From: Pseudomonas chlororaphis subsp. chlororaphis
Lineage (GTDB): Bacteria; Pseudomonadota; Gammaproteobacteria; Pseudomonadales; Pseudomonadaceae
NCBI RefSeq assembly: GCF_003945765.1
Contig: NZ_CP027712.1
Span: 2,914,001 to 2,978,000 of the forward strand
Direction of reading: 5' to 3'
Length of the DNA stretch: 64,000 nt
In this document: positions 44,318 through 53,086 of the stretch, in pieces
Numbering within the stretch: position 1 is the stretch's first letter
Layout: each line of letters begins with the position of its first letter
Notes under the pieces: generated by a model
Told to the model about the DNA's origin: nothing
The model's input: only the letters and a program-made list of their open reading frames with translations
Databases searched by the model: none
Translations under genes and position numbers: made by a program

Positions 44318-45442
44318 CTACAGGTCCAGGTCGACCCACACCGCCGCGTGATCCGAGCCGGCGTTTTCCTTCTTGTCCAGCTGCGGGTAGACCTCCCAGC
44401 GCTTGGGCTGGCTGCCCGGCCACATGCCCTTGCGCCAGACACCGCCGGCGGTGACGGTGGCGAACAGCGCGGGGGAGAGCAGCAGGTAGTCGATCTTGTT
44501 CGCCGCTTTGCAGGTGTCGAAGGTGCCGGGGTAACCGCCGTCGTCGAAGGCCGGATGGACGAAGGCATCCTTGAGGTCGGTACCCTTGAGCAAGGGCTCC
44601 AGCGGCGCGCTGTCCGGGGTGTCGTTGAAGTCGCCGACCACCGCGATATAGGCCTCACCCTGGGCCACCAGCGCCTGGTAGATGAGCTTGACCCGCTCGG
44701 CCTGGGCCAGGCGTTTTTTCGCCGAGGCCGCAAGGCCGCCGAAACCTTTGCTCTTGAGGTGGTTGACCAGGACGATCAGATGCTTGTCCTTTTGTTTTCC
44801 AGAAGGCAGCGGGATATGGAACTGCGCGCAATCGCGGGAAAAGATCAGCTCGCCGTTGGCCGCGGTGTCGTCGACATGGCTGCGCAGCTGGCCGATGGGG
44901 TAGCCTGCGGCGGTCATCAGGCCGACATCGATGCCCCGCGTATCGTTGCCGTCGATCAGCATCACATGCCGGTACAGCGGGCCGCCCAGGGCGCCGATGA
45001 TTTCCGTGTTGAAGTCGCGCAGGGCCGGGCGGCTTTCCGCCTCGACCACCGCCAGCACATCGGCGTGCAGGTCGATCATCACCCGCGCGGTATTGCGCAT
45101 CGCTTCCAGGTCCACCGGGGCCTCGATCAGCTCCAGCGAACCGACCCACTCGGTGCGGCCGTTGGCGACAATCTCCAGGCCGCCGACCTTGGGCCGCTTG
45201 ACCAGGCTGCCGCGGTTCTGCCGCAGGATCACAAACGGGCCCTGGTCCGACTTGCTCAGGCCCAGCTCGGTCAGCAGCTTGACCATCTGCGCCTTGTCCT
45301 GGTCGGTGTAGATGGGCTCGCCCAGCAGCTGGTTGAGCTTGGCGAAACGCTCCAGCACCGGCTTGCCTTCGGCCCAGCCTTCCAGGTTCATGGCCTTGGC
45401 GCGGTTGAACAGGTTTTCAACGTTGTAGGACGCGAGTCTCAT
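44318..45442 (-). CDS. endonuclease/exonuclease/phosphatase family protein
   Basis: A 374-residue metal-dependent phosphodiesterase of the EEP fold. Active-site strands are visible: SYNVENLF (Asn), AVVEAESRPALRDFN (Glu), RGIDVGLM, NHLKSKGFGG (His), VVGDFNDTPDS (Asp-Asn) and SDHAAVWVDL (Asp-His) at the end. No signal peptide, so it is cytoplasmic; many Pseudomonas homologues are unstudied and could act on nucleic acid or phosphoesters. ATG 45442 has AAGGAAGAG upstream and starts directly at the first catalytic strand. Confidence 0.88.
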   Translation of the reverse strand: MRLASYNVENLFNRAKAMNLEGWAEGKPVLERFAKLNQLLGEPIYTDQDKAQMVKLLTELGLSKSDQGPFVILRQNRGSLVKRPKVGGLEIVANGRTEWVGSLELIEAPVDLEAMRNTARVMIDLHADVLAVVEAESRPALRDFNTEIIGALGGPLYRHVMLIDGNDTRGIDVGLMTAAGYPIGQLRSHVDDTAANGELIFSRDCAQFHIPLPSGKQKDKHLIVLVNHLKSKGFGGLAASAKKRLAQAERVKLIYQALVAQGEAYIAVVGDFNDTPDSAPLEPLLKGTDLKDAFVHPAFDDGGYPGTFDTCKAANKIDYLLLSPALFATVTAGGVWRKGMWPGSQPKRWEVYPQLDKKENAGSDHAAVWVDLDL

Positions 45443-45658
45443 CGGGCTCTTCCTTTGCGTGGGGCGGACGTCAATGGGCATTACAACCGATAAAAATGAC
45501 CGAATGCCGACAGGCGCGGCGTCTTGTTGCCTTCTTTATGCTGAACTCAAGAAAGGGCTAAACCGGCCTGAGATTCCCGGTGGGCGAGTCGCAGAGGGCC
45601 GGTGGGGGAGTGATCTGACAGTGAGCACTTCGCCCGAACCGAACGGGGAGGACAGGGC

Positions 45659-46204
45659 ATGCATGATGAGTCCCGCGAGCAGGGCGAGCCGTTCAAGCGG
45701 CTGTTCTTTGCCTTGCCCTGCACCGCCGCCCAACGCCGGGCCATTGCCCAGTGGCGCAGCGCCCTGGGGCTCAGGAGCGGCCGTCCGGTGCCGGCGGAAA
45801 ACTTTCATTTGACCCTGATGTTCCTGGGCTCGGTCACCGTGGCGCAGATTCCGCGGATCTGCGCCGCGGCGGCGAACGTGCGAACGCCCGGTGAGGCGCT
45901 ACACGTCCCGCTCGACCGCCTGGAGGTCTGGCGCCGGGCCGGGGTCTTGTTGCTGGCGCCGGCACAGGCGCCGCTGGCGTTGCGTCAGCTGGTGTATGCC
46001 TTGCAGGAAGCGCTGCTGCCCCTTGGGCTGGTCGATTCGCCGCGGGAATTTCGCCCGCACTTGACCTTGATGCGCGACTATCGGGCAGCGGTTCCCGAGT
46101 CCCAGACCCCTGCGGATTTTCAGCTGAGTGCCCGGCACTTCGCCCTGTACGAGTCGCATAAGGGCCGTTATCGGCCGCTGGCCGAATGGGCGCTGGCGCG
46201 GTGA
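45659..46204 (+). CDS. thpR: RNA 2',3'-cyclic phosphodiesterase ThpR
   Basis: A 181-residue 2H phosphoesterase. The paired HxTx motifs HLTLMFLG (about residues 50-57) and HLTLMRDY (about 134-141) define the active site, and the opening RLFFALPCTAAQRRAI is typical of ThpR/LigT. It opens 2',3'-cyclic phosphates in RNA and can join tRNA halves in vitro. The genes on either side are unrelated; it has its own upstream region of about 200 bases in which I see no clear promoter. Confidence 0.9.
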   Translation: MHDESREQGEPFKRLFFALPCTAAQRRAIAQWRSALGLRSGRPVPAENFHLTLMFLGSVTVAQIPRICAAAANVRTPGEALHVPLDRLEVWRRAGVLLLAPAQAPLALRQLVYALQEALLPLGLVDSPREFRPHLTLMRDYRAAVPESQTPADFQLSARHFALYESHKGRYRPLAEWALAR

Positions 46205-46307
46205 CGCTCGGGGCAGCCCTGTCGGCAGGTTCGCCGGTCAGCCGAAATCCGAGTGCCCCAGGGCCTGCACGTTATAGTTGATGAGGCCGAATCAATGGGA
46301 GGAGGAC

Positions 46308-46499
46308 ATGCGCCAGATCGTCAGCAAAGAGCCGTGGTGGGCCGCGCCGCCGAAACCGGGCCAGGATGAGTCCGAGCTGGACTGGGGCTGGCTGGTCACT
46401 TACAACGAGGGCGAGCCGCGCTTCGAGTTCGTCAAGGAGCGCCCTTCGGAGCAGGAGATCCGTCAGCGCAAGAGTTGCCGGACCACGCCGTCCGAGTAG
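46308..46499 (+). CDS. small conserved-looking hypothetical protein
   Basis: A 63-residue acidic and tryptophan-rich protein, with KEPWWAAPPKPGQDESELDW and GWLVTYNEGEPRFEFVKE. ATG 46308 is preceded by GGAGGAGGA; an upstream in-frame ATG at 46278 lacks one. No signal peptide, membrane helix or recognised domain. The good ribosome binding site and coding-like composition favour a real gene. Function unknown. Confidence 0.6.
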   Translation: MRQIVSKEPWWAAPPKPGQDESELDWGWLVTYNEGEPRFEFVKERPSEQEIRQRKSCRTTPSE

Positions 46500-46532
46500 C
46501 CGGTCGGCGCGGAGGGCAATCTTGCGCGACCC

Positions 46533-47018
46533 TCACTGCTTGTAGCCGATCTGCCGCAGCAGGTTCTTGCGCCACAGGATGTCGTCATCGCCTTCCAGGC
46601 CCTTGGCGCAGAAGCCATCCACCACCCCCAGCACCGCCCGGCCCTGCGCCGTTTCAGCGAGAATCACCTGGCTCGGGTTGGCGGTCGCGCAGAAGATGCG
46701 GCACACCTCAGGCACCATCTTCAGGGTGTTGAGCACGTTCAATGGATAAAAACCGTCGCCGAGAAACACGATAAAGCTGTGGCCGGCGGCGATCGCCTGG
46801 GCGTTCTTTTGCGCCAGCGCGATCATCGTCGGATCGCTGCCGGACCAGCGCACCAGGCATTGGCCGGAGGCTTCGCAAAAGGCCAGGCCAAAAGCGATGT
46901 TCGGCACGCTGGCGACCAGGGCTTCGTGGATGTCCTCGACGGACTTGATGAAGTGGGTCTGGCCGAAAATGAAGTTGGTGGCTTCCGGCTTGTCGATGTT
47001 TACGCTGATCAGTTGCAT
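46533..47018 (-). CDS. adenosine-specific kinase
   Basis: A 161-residue protein matching the COG1839/DUF355 family whose archaeal member is described as an adenosine-specific kinase: ATNFIFGQTHFIKSVEDIHE at the start, FGLAFCEASGQCLVRWSG, FYPLNVLNTLKMVPEVCRIF, and VVDGFCAKGLEGDDDI near the end. The family is small, single-domain and conserved from archaea to proteobacteria, but its role in Pseudomonas is unknown. No operon partner. Confidence 0.85.
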   Translation of the reverse strand: MQLISVNIDKPEATNFIFGQTHFIKSVEDIHEALVASVPNIAFGLAFCEASGQCLVRWSGSDPTMIALAQKNAQAIAAGHSFIVFLGDGFYPLNVLNTLKMVPEVCRIFCATANPSQVILAETAQGRAVLGVVDGFCAKGLEGDDDILWRKNLLRQIGYKQ

Positions 47019-47223
47019 CTCGAACCGCTCCTTGCCGATGTCGCGCGGCGCTGGGGGGGGCGTTGACGGAAAGGGGACGCCCGTCGTAGCCCGTTACCGG
47101 CGAGGCGGGATTGCTTCCAGCAACAGATCAAGCATAGCCATTCATTGGCTGCTGCCGGGTTGGTCATGCCTGAACGATGGCCGTCAACAGCTGATCGGCC
47201 CGTTCGTTCCTGACCGCCGGTGC

Positions 47224-50200
47224 CTAGAACTTCGCGTAATTCAATGCGTCGACAATCAGTGAGCCGCCCACGCCGGTCAGCGACAGCAGCAGGGCGCGCA
47301 CCAGTGGTTCTTGCGAGTAACTTGAGAAGGCTCCGGTATTGAGGGCAACGATGCGTCCGCGGATCAGTTCGAGCTTGTTGTAGATCGGTGCGTCCTCGGG
47401 TGTTTCCAGCCGGTAGTTATCCAGACGCTGTAACGCTGCGCCACGTGCCTGTTCCGCGGCACGGCGCAGCGACAGCGCGGAAGCGAGCAAGATCAATGTT
47501 GTCAGCAGGAAGGAAATGACGATGCTGGGCGGTGTCGGCCAGTTGTCGAACACGCTGTTGCGTGACGCAATCAGGATCAGCATGACGACCGTGGGGGCAT
47601 AGATCAGGCGATTGACGGTCGCCGTGCGCTTGGCGATCAGTTGCATGTCCATCCAGTCGTCGATGCAGGGGTGCAGAGGCACGCCGAAAACCCTCCAGTG
47701 CTCCTTGCGCAGTGCTTTTGGCCAGATCGCGTAATGCGTGCTCAGGTTGCGGATGAACCGTGTCAGCAGGAGGTTGGCATCCACTACCCAGAACACCAAC
47801 AGCTGGAAGGTCAGGGTTGGCAGCAGCCAGTTCAACATCCAGATCGATGACTCGCCCCGAATGGGCGCGCCTTCCATTGGCCAGAGCACGAAGAGCGCGC
47901 TGGTGATTACGACGAATATCCAGGTGGCGAGGAGGGCGCGCAGCATTCGGGCGCCGAAGGTGCCAGCCACGCAGTGTTCTCTCCAGAAGCTCGTGACGAA
48001 AATGATCCTGCGCTTGTCGGCAACATATGACTGGATTGTGGTCGTCAGTCTCTTCGGCGTGTGCCAGTCGCGCTCGCTGACTAAGAGCGGGAACAGGATC
48101 AGGAACAGGCAACGTCCCAGGGCGGCTCGCCACCTATGTGGCGTTGTGCCCCTTTCTCGGTTGACCAGGCGCAGTAGCTGCCCCCACAGGCTCATCTGCA
48201 GCCTGCTCATGTGTCGATCCAGGTGGTAGGCCTTTTCGATCTCGACACGGTTGATGCGCAGGGTGCGCCAACCCCAGGCCAGCGCCGTGATCGAGATGAC
48301 CACGGCGAGCAGGCGCAGGGCCAAGGTGGGCCAGGCGCTGATGCCCTCGAACAGGAACATCGGCTCACCCAGCCCGTCATCCGTCAATACACGCCGGATC
48401 TGGTACATCCACAGCAAGGCCAGAACGAATACCACGATCGGTACCACGACGTACCACGCCGAGGCGTCGAACAAGCCACTGCTTGCAGGAGCGGGGACCT
48501 GTCCGGGTTGCGCTGGTTGGGGCTGATGACGGCGGATAAGTTCCGAGCAAACGATGCCCAACAGGATCAGTACGAAGGCGGTCCACATGAACTCCACGCG
48601 CCAGAACCGCATGGCGAGCCACGCCGACAGTCCGGACACCACATACAGCGTCAGCGGGATACTGTGCACCCAGGCTGGCAGTTTGCTGTCTCTGGATTGC
48701 GCATAGGTCCACCACCAGCCAAGGAGGATCACCACTACCAGCAGGATGAACGTCAGCGGCCCGGCCCAGAAAAACGACTGCCTTTCATCGAGCTTGTCGC
48801 GTACCGACTGAGAGAGTTCGGGATAAGGAGGGGGCGAAGGATCCTGCAGGCAACGCAACGCCATGAGGTCGTGCGTTGCTTGCCGGGTCTGGCCGGGTGT
48901 CGCGCAATCCTTGGGGCGTTCGGCGCTCTTCTTGTTTGACAGGGGGATGAAGCCGCTGATGCCCACCTCATAGATGCCCGGCGAAAGCAGCTCCGATTTG
49001 TAGTCGAACTTTGCCCGCTTGACGTCGTAGGCCCGGGGGGACTGCGCCGCCAGGATCGCGATGAATACCGCACTTTGCAGACTCTCGCGAAACGGCGGCA
49101 CATCCTGTTGCAGGGCGCGTGTCAGCGTGAGCCCGTAGGGTGCTGCCAGGACCAGGTTGCGCGTGGTCTGGGCCTGGCCACGCTGGAGCATGCGCGCATC
49201 GAGGTTGGTGGAGAAAAACACTTTGTTCGGCATCCGGCCCTTGAGGGCCTGCAGCACCAGCAGCTTGTCGTAGGTATCGGCCCCCAGCACACCGATGGCG
49301 CCGATACCGCTGGTGCCCTTGCGGCGATAGGCTTCGTCCTCGCGCGCGATATGGTCGGCGAGGCGGCGCAGGTAATCGAGCTGGGAATTGCCGTCGGACT
49401 TTTCCAGCGGGCTCAGATCCAGGGTGTTCTTGTCCTTGCTGTTTTTATTGTCATCGCTACCAGGCGCCTTGTTGCCGCTGGCGGCCTCCTCTGGCAAACG
49501 CCCGTCCACGCCTCGCAGGTAACTGAAGCGCAATACCCAGTCATTGACCGCCGCCTGGTCTTTGCTGTCGATGCCGGCATCCTGGGCAACCTGCGATTTA
49601 AAGCTCTCGCTCAGTGCGCGGCTGTAGAAACTGTCCCACTCGGAGACCAGCGCGATGCGACTGGGGCGCTGCCAGCCAGTGTCGCAATGTGTTCCGATTA
49701 GCTGCGGTGCCCCTTCTCTGCATCGCACACCCGCGACTGGATCCACATGGCGCAGCTTCAGCTCCTCCAGCAGCAGGCGTGTCATGACGCCGTCGTCGCT
49801 GACAGTACGCAGCAGTTTCATGGAGGGTTTCGGCGTCGCTGGTGTTTGCTGCTGGGAGATTGCTTCGCCGGGCGAGGGCTTGCCCAAGGCATGCATCAAT
49901 GTGGCGTAATCAGCGGTGGCCAGGGGGGAGTAAATCTCGATATCGGGCTTGGCGTGGCCGTTGGCTTCGTCCCGATACATATCGAGCAAGACTTTCGAGG
50001 TGGAGGGGCCGATGACCTTCAGTAGTGTCTGGTTGGACACACCAGGGCAGGTTTGTGGCGGGCCGCAATCCGAATGAAGCCTGCTCTGCAGGGTGAGGCG
50101 CAAGGCTTCGAGTTGTTGTAGCGGGTGTGAGCCCAGATGCTCCTGCTTTACCCAGAGCAGTATGGTCCGGGCGGATGGGCGCTGTTTGTCCTGCATGTCC

Positions 50201-50781
50201 CTGGGTGGGTCGAATGGATTGGCGATGAAGGCTTCATAGGGGATTTCTGCGTACTTCGACTTTCCTTGCTGACCGGCTTGCGACGTTATCTGCGTGCCTG
50301 ACAGGTCGTCGGCAAGGGCCAGGCAGCGGATGTGCTGCTCGTCCTCGGGCACCATGCGCGAGTTTTTGAACCCGGCCAGGATTGCATAGCGAATGCGCCG
50401 GCGCAGCTCCACTTCATCGGCATAGGGGCCGCCTTCGACCAGCGCCACTATGAGTTGGGGAGGCTCTGGCGGTGGTTGCTGCAGTTCGGCGTCCAGTACC
50501 AATGGCTTGCTGACTACAAGCTGGGGGCTGCATTCAAAGTCATTACTTGGGGGCTTGTTACCCTCCTTGAACTTTTTGCGATAACGCTCGAGCGCATCGA
50601 ACGGGTCCTGCCACAACCGGGCTTCTATCGGTGGTTGCGCCTGGAATTGTGCGCCGATGGGGCGTGGTTCGAGGAAAGGCTCGCGAGTGAGGGCGAAGGT
50701 CGAGACGACCAGACTGAGGATGAGGGCGCTACCGGGTAACCAGAGGACGAGGTTGTTACCTGAGCCATTGCTGTTGTCCAT
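47224..50781 (-). CDS. 1185-residue multi-pass membrane protein with external sensor-like region; function unknown
   Basis: Layout: one membrane helix at residues 11-31, a large soluble region at 32-668, then about ten further hydrophobic helices (670-692, 704-724, 731-748, 775-795, 817-838, 888-902, 948-968, 983-1003, 1057-1073, 1085-1106, with a last one near 1160-1178). The soluble part, probably periplasmic, has features like type-I solute-binding proteins or ANF receptors: LLKVIGPSTSKVLLDMY (254-269), SRIALVSEWDSFYSRALSES (374-393), IGAIGVLGADTYDKLLVLQA (493-512) and KVFFSTNLDARML (520-532). A proline and lysine-rich linker (430-460) interrupts it. No enzyme motif was found. AAGGAAGG precedes ATG 50781. 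It stands alone, with lower GC than the neighbours. Confidence 0.75.
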   Translation of the reverse strand: MDNSNGSGNNLVLWLPGSALILSLVVSTFALTREPFLEPRPIGAQFQAQPPIEARLWQDPFDALERYRKKFKEGNKPPSNDFECSPQLVVSKPLVLDAELQQPPPEPPQLIVALVEGGPYADEVELRRRIRYAILAGFKNSRMVPEDEQHIRCLALADDLSGTQITSQAGQQGKSKYAEIPYEAFIANPFDPPRDMQDKQRPSARTILLWVKQEHLGSHPLQQLEALRLTLQSRLHSDCGPPQTCPGVSNQTLLKVIGPSTSKVLLDMYRDEANGHAKPDIEIYSPLATADYATLMHALGKPSPGEAISQQQTPATPKPSMKLLRTVSDDGVMTRLLLEELKLRHVDPVAGVRCREGAPQLIGTHCDTGWQRPSRIALVSEWDSFYSRALSESFKSQVAQDAGIDSKDQAAVNDWVLRFSYLRGVDGRLPEEAASGNKAPGSDDNKNSKDKNTLDLSPLEKSDGNSQLDYLRRLADHIAREDEAYRRKGTSGIGAIGVLGADTYDKLLVLQALKGRMPNKVFFSTNLDARMLQRGQAQTTRNLVLAAPYGLTLTRALQQDVPPFRESLQSAVFIAILAAQSPRAYDVKRAKFDYKSELLSPGIYEVGISGFIPLSNKKSAERPKDCATPGQTRQATHDLMALRCLQDPSPPPYPELSQSVRDKLDERQSFFWAGPLTFILLVVVILLGWWWTYAQSRDSKLPAWVHSIPLTLYVVSGLSAWLAMRFWRVEFMWTAFVLILLGIVCSELIRRHQPQPAQPGQVPAPASSGLFDASAWYVVVPIVVFVLALLWMYQIRRVLTDDGLGEPMFLFEGISAWPTLALRLLAVVISITALAWGWRTLRINRVEIEKAYHLDRHMSRLQMSLWGQLLRLVNRERGTTPHRWRAALGRCLFLILFPLLVSERDWHTPKRLTTTIQSYVADKRRIIFVTSFWREHCVAGTFGARMLRALLATWIFVVITSALFVLWPMEGAPIRGESSIWMLNWLLPTLTFQLLVFWVVDANLLLTRFIRNLSTHYAIWPKALRKEHWRVFGVPLHPCIDDWMDMQLIAKRTATVNRLIYAPTVVMLILIASRNSVFDNWPTPPSIVISFLLTTLILLASALSLRRAAEQARGAALQRLDNYRLETPEDAPIYNKLELIRGRIVALNTGAFSSYSQEPLVRALLLSLTGVGGSLIVDALNYAKF

Positions 50782-51139
50782 GGTCTTTTCCCCCTTCCTT
50801 AGGTGTAGGGCCGACCGCTATGCATAGGTATAGCCCCCGGATCAGGCTTTATCTACCGGCCCTCCGACGCTGCAACGAGGGTGTCGCAGGGCCAAACGAG
50901 CGTGCTTTCAAGCGGCCTGGGGCGCGCGAGCAATTGGGCCGCTGACCGGTGGCTTCATGCTGGGGGCGGGAACAGGATCGGCGGTCATGCGGCGGGGGCG
51001 CAAGGCTGCTATTCCTTCCCTTGGGACAATCGTTTCAGACCAGACGGAATGCGGGTCGATACCGATGCGTGGCCGTGGTCAAGGTGCCTGCCAGGTGCGC
51101 GCGCAGAACAACGGGCGCCAGTTTCGCTGGAGGTGGCAA
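50782..51139. other. divergent intergenic region
   Basis: About 358 bases between the large membrane protein and the DUF3303 gene. It contains the ribosome binding site of the former at its left end and GGAGG (51129-51133) of the latter at its right. Open frames crossing it show no family features. No repeat or operator recognised; both promoters should be here. Confidence 0.5.
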
Positions 51140-51418
51140 ATGTTATTCATTGTCAGCTGGTCAATCAGTCCCGAACGTCGTAACAGTGCGATCGAGCGAT
51201 TTCTCAAGACGGGTGGGGCGCCACCCGCAGGGGTGAGCATGCTGGGGCGTTGGCATGCCGTCGGTGGTATGACGGGGTTTGGGATCGCGGAAACCAGCGA
51301 TCTCGCGCTGATGCAGAAATGGGTGCTTGAGTGGAGCGACCTGCTGCGCATGGAAGTGCACCCGGCGTTGACCGATGAACAGGCCGCGCCGCTATTGGCG
51401 GCAGCGCTTGGCAGGTAA
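51140..51418 (+). CDS. DUF3303 family protein
   Basis: A 92-residue protein starting MLFIVSWSISPERRNSAIER, with GVSMLGRWHAVGGMTGFGIA and MQKWVLEWSDLLRMEVHPAL, the DUF3303 ferredoxin-like dimeric barrel pattern. ATG 51140 is fixed by GGAGG six bases upstream. Long in-frame codons to 50957 are not part of it. Function unknown; it is followed after about 108 bases by another small ferredoxin-like protein, DUF4242, on the same strand. Confidence 0.8.
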   Translation: MLFIVSWSISPERRNSAIERFLKTGGAPPAGVSMLGRWHAVGGMTGFGIAETSDLALMQKWVLEWSDLLRMEVHPALTDEQAAPLLAAALGR

Positions 51419-51526
51419 CGGGCAAGCAGACCGTTGGCGATCCGCCGAGGGCTGTCTGCCTCGGCCAATATACGGGGTAACGCTGTTTGTCGGCGTGCCC
51501 CGGCCATTCACGAAGTGGAGGTTGTC

Positions 51527-51799
51527 ATGCCAAAGTTCGTCATCGAGCGCGAGATGCCGGAAGCCGGGGCGCTTACGCCGCAGGATCTGCAACAGATCTC
51601 GCAAAAATCCTGCAAGGTTATCAGTGAGCTGGGGTCGCAAGTGCAGTGGCTGCATAGCTACGTCACGGGCGACAAGATCTATTGTGTCTATATCTCCCCG
51701 GACGAGGAACTCGTCAGGGAGCACGCCAGGCTAGGCGGTTTTCCGGCGGACCGGGTATCGCGAGTCACGTCAATCATCGATCCGACGACGGCGGAGTAG
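51527..51799 (+). CDS. DUF4242 (SCO4226-type) protein
   Basis: A 90-residue protein, MPKFVIEREMPEAGALTPQD then VQWLHSYVTGDKIYCVYISP and EHARLGGFPADRVSRVTSII, the DUF4242 pattern. One Streptomyces member (SCO4226) was crystallised as a nickel-binding ferredoxin-like dimer; whether this one binds metal is not shown. TGGAGG precedes ATG 51527. With DUF3303 upstream it makes a pair of small ferredoxin-fold genes of unknown role. Confidence 0.82.
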   Translation: MPKFVIEREMPEAGALTPQDLQQISQKSCKVISELGSQVQWLHSYVTGDKIYCVYISPDEELVREHARLGGFPADRVSRVTSIIDPTTAE

Positions 51800-51838
51800 G
51801 GGCTGCCGCCGAGGTTCGCGCGCCAACAGCTAAGGAGG

Positions 51839-51940
51839 TTGTAGGAACGAGCTTGCTCGCGATGAACGTGAGAGCGCCGCGTTTACCCAGTCAGTGGGCG
51901 TTATCGTTAACGGCTATCGCGAGCAAGCTTCGCTCATACA
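51839..51940. repeat. inverted pair of Pseudomonas REP elements
   Basis: GAACGAGCTTGCTCGCGAT starts near 51845 and its inverted counterpart ATCGCGAGCAAGCTTCGCTC ends near 51936, flanking about 52 bases. Each arm is itself a hairpin (GAGCTTGCTC-type). This is the common Pseudomonas REP doublet that can form a long cruciform and is mobilised by REP-associated tyrosine transposases. Confidence 0.85.
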
Positions 51941-52096
51941 GTAACGAGCTGGGATCAGCTTTTTTGTGGTCACGGCGTGCCGCGCGGCGGTCCGCTGGGC
52001 GTCTTGATAGACAAACGGCTGCGCAGCGCTTGGCTATGCTGTCGAGTCTATAGCCGGTATGCAGCCGGTCCCCATGTCCCCAGCCCCAAGAGCGCC

Positions 52097-53086
52097 ATGA
52101 GAAAAACCACCCAGCAGATGTTGCTCCACGAAATCGCCGACTGGCGCCACCGTGGCCTGATCGATGCCGAGGCGCAGCAGCGGCTCGGCGCCCTGTACGA
52201 ACGTCCCGAACACCGCTTGTCCACGGTCCTGCAATGGCTGGGCATCGGCGCGGTGCTGCTGATCGGCATGGCGGTGCTGGGCGGCATTGGCCTGCTGGCC
52301 GAGTCGGTGCTGGTGGGGGCGGTGCTGTTTTTCGCCGCCGGTGCCGGGCTGTGGCTGATCGGCGCGCGCCTGGCCCGCGACCCGGCGCGGCGCATGCCGG
52401 TCACCGGGGTGGCGATCCTGACCATTGGCCTGATCCTGATGGGCGCCAGCCTGTTGCTGGGCAGCTCCGACAGCGAGACCGGCGACTTCGGCAACCTGTC
52501 CCTGGCGCTGCTGGTCAGCGCCGCCCTGAGCATCGCCACCGCCTATGGCTATCGCCTGCGCTGGCCGCTGCTGCTGGGCCTGCTTTGCGTCTTCCACGGC
52601 CTGGGTTCGTGGGAGTGGTATGGCGGTTCCGGCACGTACTATTTTGGCATCCAGGACCCGCGCTCCATGGCCGTGATTGCTGCGTTGACTGCGCTCCTGG
52701 GGCTCTGGCACCAGCGCGCCGAGGATCACGCCTTGCGCCGCTTCAGCGGCTTCGGGCGGTTGTATGTGATCTTCGGATTGTTGTACTTCAACTGTTCGCT
52801 GTGGTTCCTCAGCCTGGAGGAAGCTTACCGGCAGACCCTGACCTGGACCCTGTTGTTCACCTTGGGCGCCATCGTTCAGCTGGTGCTCGGCGCGCGCTTC
52901 AAGCACCCCAGCTTCACCGGTTTTGGCGTGGTGTTCCTCGGCATCGACCTGTACACGCGCTTTTATGAGTACGCCTGGGAACAAATGAGCGCCGCGGTGT
53001 TTTTTGCCGTGGCCGGCGCCCTCGGCATGCTCCTGGGCTGGTTGTTCGAACGCACCGCGCTGCGCGCCGGGGAGGCTGGCCAATGA
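52097..53086 (+). CDS. DUF2157 domain membrane protein
   Basis: A 329-residue inner-membrane protein. A soluble N-terminal helical segment of about 45 residues (LLHEIADWRHRGLIDAEAQQ, RLGALYE) precedes about nine hydrophobic helices. This is the DUF2157 layout: a short cytoplasmic domain and many membrane spans. The C-terminus ends with LGWLFERTALRAGEAGQ. ATG 52097 follows no strong ribosome binding site. It overlaps the next gene by four bases (ATGA) and the two are clearly paralogous in arrangement. Function unknown. Confidence 0.82.
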   Translation: MRKTTQQMLLHEIADWRHRGLIDAEAQQRLGALYERPEHRLSTVLQWLGIGAVLLIGMAVLGGIGLLAESVLVGAVLFFAAGAGLWLIGARLARDPARRMPVTGVAILTIGLILMGASLLLGSSDSETGDFGNLSLALLVSAALSIATAYGYRLRWPLLLGLLCVFHGLGSWEWYGGSGTYYFGIQDPRSMAVIAALTALLGLWHQRAEDHALRRFSGFGRLYVIFGLLYFNCSLWFLSLEEAYRQTLTWTLLFTLGAIVQLVLGARFKHPSFTGFGVVFLGIDLYTRFYEYAWEQMSAAVFFAVAGALGMLLGWLFERTALRAGEAGQ

